A stretch of 64,000 nt of DNA from a virus: the IMG/VR virus record IMGVR_UViG_3300032322_002561, positions 62,001 through 126,000 of that record, one strand, 5' to 3'. The notes below the pieces were generated by a model that saw nothing but the letters and a program-made list of their open reading frames with translations, made no database searches and had not been told where the DNA came from. Made by a program: the position numbers and the translations under genes. Numbering within the stretch: the first letter of the stretch is position 1; every line of letters begins with the position of its first letter. Below are positions 1 through 9,073 of the stretch, piece by piece.

Positions 1-2
1 CC

Positions 3-662
3 AATGCTGAATCTAATTATCAGCACCTGGTGGAAGTGGCCAGCCTGACTTGGCGCAATCGTATACACCGCAGTACAGGAGTCACAGGCCGTGTGGCCGC
101 ATATCATGCCGCAGCTGAACTAAGTAGCACACCTTGGTTTTTTGCTGTGTTTGCCAAGTTGCGTGTTGATAAAGATTTTGATTGGTTATGGCAACCAGAC
201 CGTATGCAGGAACCCAAGCACTATATCTTCCATGCGTTTAATCCTGTGAATGGCTTGGAGTATGGGCACCAGGCCATGATTGCCTACAACAAACGATTGG
301 TCCTGGCCAACCCAGGCACAGGACTTGACTTTACCTTGGATTCAGCACACGAAGTAGTGCCTATACTATCAGGTACGGCCCACTATACAGATTCGGCTTG
401 GATGGCCTGGCGCACTGCGTTCCGCGAAGTAATCAAACTGCGTCACAGTTTGCCCAATGTAGAAAACGAATACAGATTAAACAAGTGGCTACAAGAAAAC
501 AACGACAATGATCGTGCGATGTACAGTCATTTGGGTGCGCAGGATGCTGTGGAGTATTACGAATCTGTTAAAGGGGATGAAACAGAACTACGCAAGAGCT
601 ATGACTGGGCCTGGTTGGCCAGTTATGCTTTGATCAAACGCAATCTAACAGCGAGTCAATAA
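3..662 (+). CDS. 3' part of a phage hypothetical (glycan-associated?) protein
   Basis: The reading frame is open to the left edge, so the gene begins outside the window; the GTG at 30 is probably internal. About 219 residues are visible, rich in aromatic and charged residues, with a central stretch HYIFHAFNPVNGLEYGHQA and a C-terminal WAWLASYALI. No catalytic motif is recognised. I have the impression that similar domains occur in large proteins of T4-like phages of aquatic bacteria, but give no function. It converges with, and overlaps by 29 bp, the aminotransferase gene on the minus strand. Confidence 0.6.
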   Translation, partial: NAESNYQHLVEVASLTWRNRIHRSTGVTGRVAAYHAAAELSSTPWFFAVFAKLRVDKDFDWLWQPDRMQEPKHYIFHAFNPVNGLEYGHQAMIAYNKRLVLANPGTGLDFTLDSAHEVVPILSGTAHYTDSAWMAWRTAFREVIKLRHSLPNVENEYRLNKWLQENNDNDRAMYSHLGAQDAVEYYESVKGDETELRKSYDWAWLASYALIKRNLTASQ

Positions 663-1737
663 CATACTCAACTTCTAGATCTGTCAGTTCAGGATAGATA
701 GGCAAACACAGGGTTCTGCGACTCAAGGCCGACGCAACACTGAGTACATCGGGTCCTGGAAATTCATCGTAAGCTGGTAGCTCATGCAAGGGTTCCCAAG
801 ACAAAATCTTGGTTTCAATTCTGCGTATTTCAAGATTGCGTTGTAGGATATCACGCTTGTCTACATCAATCACAAACTTGTTGACAGCATGAGTTCTATG
901 ATTGGTCTCGTCTATGAGACTGCGTGCTCGAGTACCACGCAAGCGTTCCAGCCAATACCCTGCAATTTTACTACGTCTGCGTTGCCAGTCATCTAAGTAC
1001 CGGGTTTTGACCATGAGTTGGGCACAGTCAACTTCACTCATTCTTGAATTGGTGCCAATCATTTGATGATTTGGTTTACCATTGTTGCGCCAACTTCGTG
1101 CAAAATCCAACATATTAATATCATCAGTAACTATGGCACCACCGTTGCCGTAACTGTTGAAATTTTTCATAGGGTCAAAACTTATGGCTGTTACATTGCC
1201 CACACGTCTACATGCATCACTGAGCCAGTGCTGAGCACCATCTTCAATTATGATAGCATTGTTGTTCAAGTATTCGTGTTTGTTGATGCTTTGCCCATAC
1301 AAGCCCACGGCCACTGTGGCCTGTACACTTTGTTCACGATCAATTTTCTTATGATCCATTTGACCGTAGGCATCGGTATCTACTATGGTCACAGTCCAGC
1401 CAGCACGTTGAAAGGCATTTATAGTGGCCACATAAGTCATGGCCGGTATCAACACACGCGGTGGCCTAGGCATGTAACCTTGAGTGGCATAATATTCGGC
1501 AATGATTTCCAAGGCTTGTGTGCCCGAATGACAGGTTACAGCATATTTGGTACCGTTCTTTTTGGCTAGCCAATTTTCTAATTCGGCTGTGTAGTTGCCG
1601 TCCATGAGTCGACCACTGCGTAAAACTTCATCAGTGGCATCTAGTATTTCTGTTCTGAGATTGTTATACTGTTTTTTGATTCCAGTAAACGGAATTTGCA
1701 AGCCATTCATGATATATTTGAAATCCTTGTTCGACAT
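634..1737 (-). CDS. DegT/DnrJ/EryC1/StrS-family PLP aminotransferase
   Basis: This is a fold-type I PLP enzyme of the sugar aminotransferase family, which moves an amino group onto a keto-sugar nucleotide. The N-terminal IPFTGIKKQYNNLR is typical. CHSGTQALE (about residue 69) binds the cofactor phosphate, EDGAQH (about 165) carries the PLP-contacting Asp, and DPMKNF has the Schiff-base Lys at about 191. At 367 aa it is full length. The start at 1737 has a weak AGG and overlaps the upstream epimerase by 74 bp; Met10 (1710) is an alternative. With the epimerase it forms a sugar-nucleotide modifying pair. Substrate unknown. Confidence 0.88.
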   Translation of the reverse strand: MSNKDFKYIMNGLQIPFTGIKKQYNNLRTEILDATDEVLRSGRLMDGNYTAELENWLAKKNGTKYAVTCHSGTQALEIIAEYYATQGYMPRPPRVLIPAMTYVATINAFQRAGWTVTIVDTDAYGQMDHKKIDREQSVQATVAVGLYGQSINKHEYLNNNAIIIEDGAQHWLSDACRRVGNVTAISFDPMKNFNSYGNGGAIVTDDINMLDFARSWRNNGKPNHQMIGTNSRMSEVDCAQLMVKTRYLDDWQRRRSKIAGYWLERLRGTRARSLIDETNHRTHAVNKFVIDVDKRDILQRNLEIRRIETKILSWEPLHELPAYDEFPGPDVLSVASALSRRTLCLPIYPELTDLEVEYVIDSLLDCV

Positions 1738-2632
1738 CTACCTGTGGATCATATCCAAAATCTCGCTGTGCTGCTTCTATATTTAACGCACCGCGGCTGG
1801 GGAAATCCGCATCTTTGTCGTGAATTTCAATGCGCCCGCGACCTATCAACTCAACTATTTTTTGTGCGGCTTGTAAAAGTGTAACACTGTGACTCTTGGT
1901 GATGTTGTATGTTTTGTTTACTGCGTTTAAACTCAGTGCGGCACCCATTATGCCACGAGCGGCATCATCTACATAGGTAAAGTCCAAGGTTTCAGAAGCA
2001 CCACGCACAGTCAAAGTTTCGTCGCGCATGGCTCGCAACATGAATCTACTGATAACACGATCTTCCACATCCAAAGGACCATACACAGCACTGGGACGAA
2101 TTATGGTATGTGCAAGATTTTTTGTTCTTGTATAGTCGCGAGTGAGCCACTCACCTGCCAGTTTCATGATACCATACTGTCCTTGTGGCATGCACACAGC
2201 ATGTTCAGAAACTGCATCTTGAAAATTGCCATACACCATGCTACTAGACACATAAACAAATCTTGAAACATCATGACGTGCGCTGGACTCCAATAAATTT
2301 ATGAGACCCTCCATCATGACTCGGCTGCCCCAGGCCGGATCTGCATTTACAACTTTCTGTCGGGGAAAACTGGCCAAGTGTATGACACAATCTGGTTTGT
2401 GCGTGGACAATAACCAATCAATGCCGGACCGGTCACAGATGTCAATGCGATAAATTCTGTCAGTAGCAATGTGACGGCGTCGTTCGATTAGCAAGTAGTC
2501 AAGTTCAGATTGCGGCACAATGCCGTATGTGGTTTGAATGTCTGTGATGACAATTTCGTGCCCTTGAGTTTCCAGCATGGCTACCAGCCTATGCCCGATC
2601 AAGCCCAGTCCACCAGTGACCAAGATTTTCAT
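1664..2632 (-). CDS. NAD-dependent epimerase/dehydratase (extended SDR)
   Basis: This is a Rossmann-fold sugar-nucleotide epimerase or dehydratase. The N-terminus has the dinucleotide motif TGGLGLIG, and the active-site pair appears as QYGIMK with Ser in YVSSSMVYG. I chose the ATG at 2632 because it overlaps the stop of the upstream small gene as ATGA and puts the glycine motif near the N-terminus; six codons further up would also be open. It is co-directional with the DegT aminotransferase, and together they could make an amino-deoxy sugar. Exact substrate not resolved. Confidence 0.85.
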   Translation of the reverse strand: MKILVTGGLGLIGHRLVAMLETQGHEIVITDIQTTYGIVPQSELDYLLIERRRHIATDRIYRIDICDRSGIDWLLSTHKPDCVIHLASFPRQKVVNADPAWGSRVMMEGLINLLESSARHDVSRFVYVSSSMVYGNFQDAVSEHAVCMPQGQYGIMKLAGEWLTRDYTRTKNLAHTIIRPSAVYGPLDVEDRVISRFMLRAMRDETLTVRGASETLDFTYVDDAARGIMGAALSLNAVNKTYNITKSHSVTLLQAAQKIVELIGRGRIEIHDKDADFPSRGALNIEAAQRDFGYDPQVDVEQGFQIYHEWLANSVYWNQKTV

Positions 2633-2880
2633 TTTGTTTTTTGCCCCCATTTTAGTTCATGAAACACAGCATCAGCTGAGGATAGTTGTCCTTTGATGTT
2701 GACTCTATAACCCATGTAAGTAGGATCTGCATGGCACCAAAACACTGCTTCTCCCTGCACATGACTCATGCACCACTGTCCGTGTTCGGTTTGTTGCCAC
2801 TCACCAATGGGCATGGCTGCATATAGATATGGGTCTTCAACATCGCCCATTCTAAAACTGTGAAAAACTATTTCTGGCAT
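2629..2880 (-). CDS. Small phage hypothetical protein
   Basis: An 83-aa protein without a recognised domain, rich in Trp, His and Tyr. Its C-terminus, SSADAVFHELKWG, resembles the terminal motif shared by the small-protein array at 9-12 kb, so it may be a dispersed member of that family. It is the first gene behind a sigma70-like promoter at 2886-2914 and overlaps the epimerase start by 4 bp. Confidence 0.7.
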   Translation of the reverse strand: MPEIVFHSFRMGDVEDPYLYAAMPIGEWQQTEHGQWCMSHVQGEAVFWCHADPTYMGYRVNIKGQLSSADAVFHELKWGQKTK

Positions 2881-2885
2881 AGTTT

Positions 2886-2914
2886 ATTATAACAGAACTG
2901 CTATTCTGTTGCAA
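2886..2914 (-). promoter_or_regulatory. Sigma70-like promoter
   Basis: Minus-strand -35 TTGCAA (2909-2914), 17-bp spacer and -10 TATAAT (2886-2891), placed just upstream of the 83-aa gene and inside the end of thyX. It would drive the small gene, the epimerase and the aminotransferase. Confidence 0.7.
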
Positions 2915-3566
2915 CAAACTCTTGGATCATTGGAAAGATTGGAGCGATGGCATCGGCGCAGGCCTGTGCCATCTGTCTATGTTCTAGTTGTGTGCCGTTG
3001 CCAGACCTTAGTTCGATGTAGTGAACCCAACTTCGCAGGGTGCCTTGCATGTACAGTCGGCTGGCAGTCATGCCTTCGGGCAACACAGCACGAGCTTGTT
3101 CTTTGGCTATGCCACGAGCCAAGGCCCATTGATAAGCACTGCGGGCATAGTCTTGAACTTGTTGTTGTTGCTTTAACCAATGTTTCTTTAGACTTTCATC
3201 TTCGGTAGCCACACTGTTTTGACGATTGGTGGTGTCTTGCAATCTGGCTTCGCGGTTTTCAAACTCCACATCAGCCACAGCATAACGCTGACTGAATTCT
3301 TGAAAACTAAAACTACGATGTCGCAGAATTTGGCGTGCTATATCTCTAGTGGTTTCAATTTCCAAACACACACTGACCATTTCCAAGGGACTCCAGTGAC
3401 CATGCCGGATCAAATAGCGTATGAGTTTTTCGCTGGTTTCAGTGTTGTGTTGATTTGAAGGATTGCTGACCCGGGCACAGTAAGCCACAAGCTCTTGAGC
3501 ATTGTTGATGCCTTGAGCTTGTAGTTCTGCGCTGGGTTGACTGTAACTAATTAATGCGACTTTCAT
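2901..3566 (-). CDS. thyX: Flavin-dependent thymidylate synthase ThyX
   Basis: Converts dUMP to dTMP using FAD, NADPH and methylenetetrahydrofolate, supplying thymidine for phage DNA synthesis. The ThyX signature RHRSFSFQEFSQRY lies at residues 82-95, and C-terminal SRLYMQGTLRSW and a Glu/His-rich tail complete the usual active site. At 221 aa it is a normal ThyX length. Common in phages of aquatic bacteria. It sits between the FkbM methyltransferase and the promoter for the sugar genes. Confidence 0.95.
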   Translation of the reverse strand: MKVALISYSQPSAELQAQGINNAQELVAYCARVSNPSNQHNTETSEKLIRYLIRHGHWSPLEMVSVCLEIETTRDIARQILRHRSFSFQEFSQRYAVADVEFENREARLQDTTNRQNSVATEDESLKKHWLKQQQQVQDYARSAYQWALARGIAKEQARAVLPEGMTASRLYMQGTLRSWVHYIELRSGNGTQLEHRQMAQACADAIAPIFPMIQEFVATE

Positions 3567-3575
3567 ACATTCTCT

Positions 3576-4226
3576 CTATGTCTTAATCAATGTTGTATCA
3601 TTTGGCCATCTATTACTAAATTTTTTTCCTTTTAGTTTAAACAATGGTTTTAGTGTCTGCAAATTTTTTAATTGATACCCATTTTGACAAAACAAACCAA
3701 TGGTGTTTAAAATATCTTTGCGAGTACTCAAAAAGTTTGTTTCAAAATTTATTTGATCCGGGTAATATTCACTTGGTTTATCTTTGAGATATTCTAGAAA
3801 AAAATTCAAAATCTGACAGTCAGAACCTTCAGTGTCAATTTTTAAATGTTTGATACGACGTATATTTAGATCTGTCAATAGTTTAGCTATTGGTATTTGT
3901 GTGATAGTTTGTTTTTCAACCAAGTGTTTGAGATTTTGATGCCTATGAATTTGATGATATCGACCTATTACAGAACAACCTTTGAGATATTCTTCTAAAC
4001 CTCGATTTTTTATACTACGATTGCTTATATAAAAAATTTCTACAGTTTGTTCAATGTTATTTGCAGCTATGGCTGCATTGATTTTAATAACATTAGTGGG
4101 GGAAGGTAAATTGTCTAAAAACTCTTTGACTGGTTCAACAACAACGCCAACAGTGTTGTCATTGGCTTGTTCCACTAAGGTATCAAAATCACATGACCCA
4201 ATTTCTAAAAAATCTAAGTCAAGCAT
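3576..4226 (-). CDS. FkbM-family SAM-dependent methyltransferase
   Basis: A 216-aa Rossmann methyltransferase. VGVVVEPVKEFLDNL is the SAM-binding strand with its acidic residue, NAAIAANN follows, and LKIDTEGSD (about residue 130) is the diagnostic FkbM motif. FkbM enzymes O-methylate sugars and polyketides, which suits the glycan genes nearby. The gene is notably AT-rich compared with its neighbours, suggesting separate acquisition. Substrate unknown. Confidence 0.82.
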   Translation of the reverse strand: MLDLDFLEIGSCDFDTLVEQANDNTVGVVVEPVKEFLDNLPSPTNVIKINAAIAANNIEQTVEIFYISNRSIKNRGLEEYLKGCSVIGRYHQIHRHQNLKHLVEKQTITQIPIAKLLTDLNIRRIKHLKIDTEGSDCQILNFFLEYLKDKPSEYYPDQINFETNFLSTRKDILNTIGLFCQNGYQLKNLQTLKPLFKLKGKKFSNRWPNDTTLIKT

Positions 4227-4235
4227 AACATTGTA

Positions 4236-4538
4236 TTATAGTTTGCCTAATAGTTTGTCGGTTTCTGGTTGTACAATTTTTGCTACGCTGTTTACGTCAA
4301 CCACAAAGTCAACATCACGAATTTGGTGATCATTTTCTTGAAAATATCGAGTCAGTATCTGCTCAACATCCTCTAGATCTAGACCCTGTTTCAACATGGC
4401 ATGCACGTTCAAGGTTTTTTGGCGGCCTTGTGCCAGTTTTATGACTACCTTCTTGATGCACTCAAGTGGAACATCAGTTTTGTTTACGCCTGCAATTATG
4501 TTTTCCCATTGAGTCAAAAAATCATCATTGGACTGCAT
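4236..4538 (-). CDS. Conserved phage hypothetical protein
   Basis: A 100-aa, mostly helical, acidic protein with no recognised motif. Its start overlaps the end of the 4525-5232 gene by 14 bp, so it belongs to the same transcription unit. Function unknown. Confidence 0.7.
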   Translation of the reverse strand: MQSNDDFLTQWENIIAGVNKTDVPLECIKKVVIKLAQGRQKTLNVHAMLKQGLDLEDVEQILTRYFQENDHQIRDVDFVVDVNSVAKIVQPETDKLLGKL

Positions 4539-5232
4539 CTACCGGCGCTTTCTTGCGAGCACGTGTCTTTGCGGTTTCTGTTTTGGTTGCCTTGGCATCA
4601 GATTTAACCACGCTGGGAAAGATTTTTTCAGCTTCTTTTTTCATTCTTGCAGCTTCAGCAATCATACCTTTGGCTTCAACTTCCATGCGTTGAGCTTGAG
4701 TCAACATGTTGGCGGCTAGAGTGCGATCATCCAAGGCTGCATCCTGTGGTGCCTGCATGACTTGTCCGCGTGCTTCGGCTGCCAAACGTTGACGTTTGAA
4801 TTCCTGTTCGGCCTGACGCTTTGTGGCTGGATCAACAAGACCCTGACTGGCATTAAGATCGGCCAGTTTCTTGGCCGCATCTGCCCCGCTTTCCATTTCT
4901 TTAACGATGCGATTGAGTTCGTCTAGTTTGACTGAGCTTGTGGCAGTGGGTGTAACAATGACTTGATTTGTTGGTACTTTTTTCAACATGCCTTCACGAT
5001 GCAAGGCTTCTAGTATCACACGACCATCTGGTAACAGATTACGGTGCAAGGCATTGGCCAAGGTGTTTTCTTGTTGTCCGCTGGGACTTTCAATCACTTT
5101 CATGATTGTGTCATGAATGTGTGTGGGCAACACTTCAGGATATATTACCAGACACATGTGATCCTCGCCGGGAATCTCTCTAAAAATAATTGCTACCTTG
5201 CGGTCACCATGTCTACCTATGTGTTTAAGCAT
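4525..5232 (-). CDS. Conserved T4-like phage hypothetical protein, helical C-terminus
   Basis: A 235-aa protein. The first about 110 residues form a compact domain (VAIIFREIPGEDHMCLVIY); residues about 115-200 are Ala/Glu/Lys/Gln-rich and likely coiled coil, and the tail is Lys/Ala-rich. I set the start at MLKHIG because a GGAG lies 7 nt upstream and it overlaps the stop of the previous gene. The architecture resembles proteins of unknown function in T4-like phages of aquatic bacteria (from memory, not searched). Confidence 0.72.
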   Translation of the reverse strand: MLKHIGRHGDRKVAIIFREIPGEDHMCLVIYPEVLPTHIHDTIMKVIESPSGQQENTLANALHRNLLPDGRVILEALHREGMLKKVPTNQVIVTPTATSSVKLDELNRIVKEMESGADAAKKLADLNASQGLVDPATKRQAEQEFKRQRLAAEARGQVMQAPQDAALDDRTLAANMLTQAQRMEVEAKGMIAEAARMKKEAEKIFPSVVKSDAKATKTETAKTRARKKAPVDAVQ

Positions 5233-5425
5233 TTTCATCTCCTTGTGCTTGTTGATTTTGCGCAATCATTTGAGCTTGTGATTGCGCAACAAAAAATTCT
5301 AACTTGTCATAAAGCATACCTACAGTGGTGAGTTCTGAGGCTTTGAAAGCGCCACGAGAATTTGCTGCTTCGATAACTGCTTTGAGACTGGCCATGTCGG
5401 CTACGGTAAGTTGTTTGTTTTCCAT
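5225..5425 (-). CDS. Small conserved phage hypothetical protein
   Basis: A 66-aa protein, helical, Gln/Ala-rich at the C-terminus (AQSQAQMIAQNQQAQG). It overlaps the next gene by 8 bp, which suggests translational coupling and a shared role. A GTAAATA element lies 6 nt before its ATG. No function recognised. Confidence 0.68.
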   Translation of the reverse strand: MENKQLTVADMASLKAVIEAANSRGAFKASELTTVGMLYDKLEFFVAQSQAQMIAQNQQAQGDENA

Positions 5426-5464
5426 GCAGATATTTACGACAAAATTAGAGAGTCAACAAATAAA

Positions 5465-5487
5465 AACACCCCAAATTGGGGTGTTTT
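5465..5487 (-). terminator. Rho-independent terminator
   Basis: Perfect hairpin CACCCC/GGGGTG with a 5-nt loop; on the minus strand it is followed by a T-rich tract. It ends the VWA peptidase/membrane protein unit before the 5425 gene. Confidence 0.85.
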
Positions 5488-5503
5488 GGTAAAACTGACC
5501 TGT

Positions 5504-5674
5504 TTATTTGCCGTTGAAATACCAGTTGGCTCCGGCGATAGCGAAACAAATGATAGCATTGAGCCACTGTCCAGATCCAAAATAAATCAAGCCACTCATG
5601 ATCATGGCACCAATGATAAACCATGTGATTTGTACTGCGTTGGCAAGATACCACAGTCTAAAACGTTCAAGCAT
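5504..5674 (-). CDS. Small two-span membrane protein
   Basis: A 56-aa protein with two likely transmembrane helices (ITWFIIGAMIMSGLIYFG and LNAIICFAIAGANWYF). I chose the ATG at 5674, 8 bp inside the stop of the upstream peptidase gene, because AAAGGA stands just before it; a longer form from 5701 is possible. Terminates at the hairpin 5465-5487. Function unknown. Confidence 0.62.
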   Translation of the reverse strand: MLERFRLWYLANAVQITWFIIGAMIMSGLIYFGSGQWLNAIICFAIAGANWYFNGK

Positions 5675-6959
5675 GTGCTGTTTCCTTTTCATAGTAAGCA
5701 TACTGACCCCAGGGTGGAATCACAGTAGTATTACCGTGTATGATCCACACTGTGTCAGCATAGTTTTCGTCACCCCACGAACCAAATGGGTAACCGTCGG
5801 TGAATACCACCAAGCGTTTGGGTTCGATTTGTTCTTCTTTCAAATAGCTGAATATGCAATCAAAGTCAGTGCCTCCTCCGCCCTTGACTTCGTAGTCACA
5901 GATGGTATCCAAATTATCTGAGTTGTAGGTAGCTGGATTGTAGGTTTGTGTATCAAAGGTAAAGATATGTATCTTGTAGCTCTGGAACTGGTCCATGATG
6001 CCCTGGGTTTCGCTCAAGAAATCCTTGAGCATGCGCTCGTCGATACTACCACTTGCGTCAATACCTATGGCTATGTCAATCAACTCATCATTCTTCATAC
6101 CGGGCATGACAGCATCCATGTGCCAACCACGTCGGCTGGCACGCATCCAGGTAAAGTCCGACTTGATGGTACTTTCCAACTGCATACGCAACAACTCACG
6201 CCAGTTCATCTTGGGTGCGGTCATGTCCTGGATAAGACGCTTGACACCTGCAGGCAAGTTACCTGCACCATCACTGGCAGCCGCTGCCGCTAGGACTGCT
6301 TCTTTGATCTCATCGCGGATCTTTTGGCGTTCTTCGGCTGAAATCTTGGGACGACCTTTGCCCTTGCCATCTTTGTCGTCACCATCGCCTTCGCTTTCGC
6401 CGTCACCCTCGCCATCCAAGTGATCGTCCAAGAGCTTGTCGATGAGATCACTCAAGCTGATTTTTTCTGCATTCTTGTACAGATCGTCGTAGATTTCTTC
6501 CGAACTCATGCCTTCATACTTTGAATCATACAGGCAGGGCACTGACGTGATAAACTCGCCTACTCGATGTTTCTTCAAGTCTGCATTGACCGCAAAGTCG
6601 TTGGCTACATTGAACAGTTGATGATCTCTGTCACCTCGGCGTCCAAAGTGATCATACACGCAGTGAAGCACCTCATGTCCAAACAAGAACTCGATCTCTT
6701 TGGGACGGAGCATGTCAATGAATCTGCTGTTGTAGTAGAAGTTACGACCATCCGTGGCTGCGGTTCCGCACCATTCGTCAGCGTTGACTAACTTGAGTCG
6801 AGTGGCCAGGTTGCCAAAAAATGAAGCACGTAGCAACAATCCTACACGGGCTGTGATCAGCTTTTCACGAACTTCACGATCCAATTTGGGATCCATGGGA
6901 CCAACAAGATCTTTGAACTTGTCTGCTTCTTTTTTGTTTTGTGAAGTTGCTGTGCTCAT
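5667..6959 (-). CDS. VWA-like metallopeptidase (DUF2201 type)
   Basis: A 430-aa protein in two parts. The N-terminal putative zincin domain has HEVLH at residues 95-99 and a downstream NDFAVNADL. A linker of Gly/Asp/Lys-rich low-complexity sequence (about 195-212) follows. The C-terminal VWA fold has the MIDAS-type DASGS near 298 and later GGGGTD. Such proteins work with MoxR AAA+ ATPases, and one is encoded at 12017-13102. The pair may remodel or activate a protein complex during infection; target unknown. Confidence 0.85.
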   Translation of the reverse strand: MSTATSQNKKEADKFKDLVGPMDPKLDREVREKLITARVGLLLRASFFGNLATRLKLVNADEWCGTAATDGRNFYYNSRFIDMLRPKEIEFLFGHEVLHCVYDHFGRRGDRDHQLFNVANDFAVNADLKKHRVGEFITSVPCLYDSKYEGMSSEEIYDDLYKNAEKISLSDLIDKLLDDHLDGEGDGESEGDGDDKDGKGKGRPKISAEERQKIRDEIKEAVLAAAAASDGAGNLPAGVKRLIQDMTAPKMNWRELLRMQLESTIKSDFTWMRASRRGWHMDAVMPGMKNDELIDIAIGIDASGSIDERMLKDFLSETQGIMDQFQSYKIHIFTFDTQTYNPATYNSDNLDTICDYEVKGGGGTDFDCIFSYLKEEQIEPKRLVVFTDGYPFGSWGDENYADTVWIIHGNTTVIPPWGQYAYYEKETAHA

Positions 6960-6988
6960 ACTACTCCTATTGTTTAACTGTATATGTT

Positions 6989-7017
6989 ATTATAGCAAAA
7001 ATTGATTTATTGGTCAA
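6989..7017 (-). promoter_or_regulatory. Sigma70-like promoter
   Basis: Minus-strand -35 TTGACC (7012-7017), 17-bp spacer, -10 TATAAT (6989-6994), upstream of the VWA peptidase. One of a series with the same TTGACC hexamer. Confidence 0.8.
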
Positions 7018-7051
7018 ATCCTTTAATTTACTGTACAAGAGCTAGGCATTC

Positions 7052-7059
7052 CATAAATA
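7052..7059 (+). promoter_or_regulatory. T4-late-like promoter element
   Basis: CATAAATA on the + strand, 13 nt before the radical SAM gene start; close to the T4 late consensus TATAAATA. It lies back to back with the minus-strand promoter at 6989-7017. Confidence 0.45.
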
Positions 7060-7072
7060 TTTACTATCCCTT

Positions 7073-9073
7073 ATGCAAGATATTGTCCTTTTCTCTGTGC
7101 CGTACATAGAGCCAACCGCGCCGTCGGCTGGTCCTGCTCTCTTGAAGGGATATTTGGTGACTCAAGGATTTGCTGTCACAGCCTACGACTGGAACGTGGA
7201 GTTCAAAAAACACATCAACGATCCAACTCTGTACGGAGAATTTATAGCTTATTGGACCGGTGGCAACAAAACGGCCATGAGCAAACACAGTCTCAAACGC
7301 TATCATGATTTTTTGGAAGACTACGCTAAAAAATTTGCTGAAATCAAAACTAGATGGTTGGGGTTTGGTGTGTTTTCAGACCACAGTAGGCAGTGTTTAT
7401 TTGATCTGTTGACTCATCTCAAGCAACAAGACTTAGGAACAACAAGAATTGTGGTTGGTGGACATGGTTTAGATGTGGTATATTTGGACAGTATTTCACA
7501 CCTGATTGATGCATACATTCTAGGAGAAGGTGAGATAGCTCTCAGAGAATTATTGCGCGAAAATTTTTCGTACCCTGGCATCAATAGTGCTTCGGTTCAA
7601 ATTGATGATTTAGATCAACTTGGTTATGCTGACTACAGTGATTATGATTTAACCAATGGATATGATCTTTGGTATGATTCGCCCATGATCCAAATCACTG
7701 GCAGTAGAGGTTGTGTTCGTAGTTGCAGTTTCTGTGAGGTTCCAAGTATTTGGAAAAAATATAGATACAGGTCTGGAACCAGTTTGGCAAACGAGATCAT
7801 AACCAATCACGAAAAAACCGGCATCAGACATTTTTATTTCACCGACAGTTTGATAAACGGCAATGTCAAACAACTGATGGAAATGATGTCTATACTGACA
7901 AAGTACAAGCAGGACACTGGATCTGATCTTACCTGGGGAGGTCAGTGGATTTCTAGACCACAAAAAGGTCTACCCAAAGACTATTACAAGTTGATCAAAA
8001 GCAGTGGCGGTTTCAATTTGTCTATAGGTGTTGAAACCGGCAGTGATGCAGTGCGAGAGCACATGAAGAAAGGTTTTACCAATCAAGACCTTGATCTAGA
8101 AATGGAACAGTTCAGCCGTCACGGTATAAGATGTGGTTTTTTCATTTTACTAGGCTATCCCACCGAAACCGAAAAAGATTTCAAAGATACTCTGCGTATG
8201 TTCAAACGTTACACAAAATATGTGGCAGATGGAACTCTTATTGGTGTAGCAATTGGTAATGGATATTTTGCAGGTGCAAAAACACCCATAATCTTGGAAG
8301 GTCAGGAAGTCAAATATCTTGACAACAACAATTCAGTCAAATGGGTGTCCACTACAACCAACAGCAATTTCATGGAAAATATTCGACGCAGATTGATCGC
8401 ACAAAAAGTATTAAACAGTCTAAAATGGCCCTCGTCCAATATTGAATATGAACTGAGAGGTGTTATCAGCAACAGCAATCTGTATTTTGACAAACAAGAT
8501 AAACCTTTGGTAGAAGAACTGATTCGCAACAAAAATCTTGAACCTGACCAGGAATTTTTAGCCGAAATTGAGCCACATGCTTATGAAATCAGCGTGACTC
8601 TACTTGGGGTGGCAGGTGAAACTGATCCCGTGGTTGACATACAAATAAACAATGTAAAATATCAAAATCTTCTGGTGCAGGGACTACAAACTTTTACTTT
8701 TAAAGTTGACCAAGCACGCAAAAGAAATCTGGTCAAAATTGCCTTGGTCAACAAAACTAACTTGGACACAGTGCTACAACATGGTCAAATAGTCAAAGAC
8801 AAACATGTAAAAATTGAAAATTTAACCATTCACGGCAGCAGGTTTGCCCAACCTTTTTTACTCATGCAGGGCAAAGTAAAAACCAAGGCCGCGGGCTGGC
8901 AAGCGTATCGAGATGGTCTGTATGTCCAGGATGATTGTTACAGTTTATATTTTGAAAATCCTGTTCATCCTTATTTCATCAAGAAAAACAAATACTACTT
9001 TGAAACTAGGAATCAATTTGCTAAAGACATGTTACAAAAGGTCACAAATCTTTTTCATGATTTTGTAAATTAA
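7073..9073 (+). CDS. B12-binding-type radical SAM protein
   Basis: A 666-aa protein with an N-terminal B12-binding-like domain (FSVPYIEPTAPSAGPALLKG), then a radical SAM TIM barrel whose 4Fe-4S cysteines are in CVRSCSFC (about 214-221), followed by GVETGSD. The last about 200 residues are an unassigned beta-rich domain. Family members carry out methylation, rearrangement or thiomethylation. It stands alone on the + strand with a late-type promoter. Two further B12-type radical SAM genes (41325, 47917) suggest a shared pathway. Substrate unknown. Confidence 0.85.
   Translation: MQDIVLFSVPYIEPTAPSAGPALLKGYLVTQGFAVTAYDWNVEFKKHINDPTLYGEFIAYWTGGNKTAMSKHSLKRYHDFLEDYAKKFAEIKTRWLGFGVFSDHSRQCLFDLLTHLKQQDLGTTRIVVGGHGLDVVYLDSISHLIDAYILGEGEIALRELLRENFSYPGINSASVQIDDLDQLGYADYSDYDLTNGYDLWYDSPMIQITGSRGCVRSCSFCEVPSIWKKYRYRSGTSLANEIITNHEKTGIRHFYFTDSLINGNVKQLMEMMSILTKYKQDTGSDLTWGGQWISRPQKGLPKDYYKLIKSSGGFNLSIGVETGSDAVREHMKKGFTNQDLDLEMEQFSRHGIRCGFFILLGYPTETEKDFKDTLRMFKRYTKYVADGTLIGVAIGNGYFAGAKTPIILEGQEVKYLDNNNSVKWVSTTTNSNFMENIRRRLIAQKVLNSLKWPSSNIEYELRGVISNSNLYFDKQDKPLVEELIRNKNLEPDQEFLAEIEPHAYEISVTLLGVAGETDPVVDIQINNVKYQNLLVQGLQTFTFKVDQARKRNLVKIALVNKTNLDTVLQHGQIVKDKHVKIENLTIHGSRFAQPFLLMQGKVKTKAAGWQAYRDGLYVQDDCYSLYFENPVHPYFIKKNKYYFETRNQFAKDMLQKVTNLFHDFVN

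Noticed and set aside
1063-1569. 168-aa open frame on the + strand
   Set aside because: Lies entirely inside the DegT aminotransferase on the minus strand and has no ribosome site or motif; antisense shadow.
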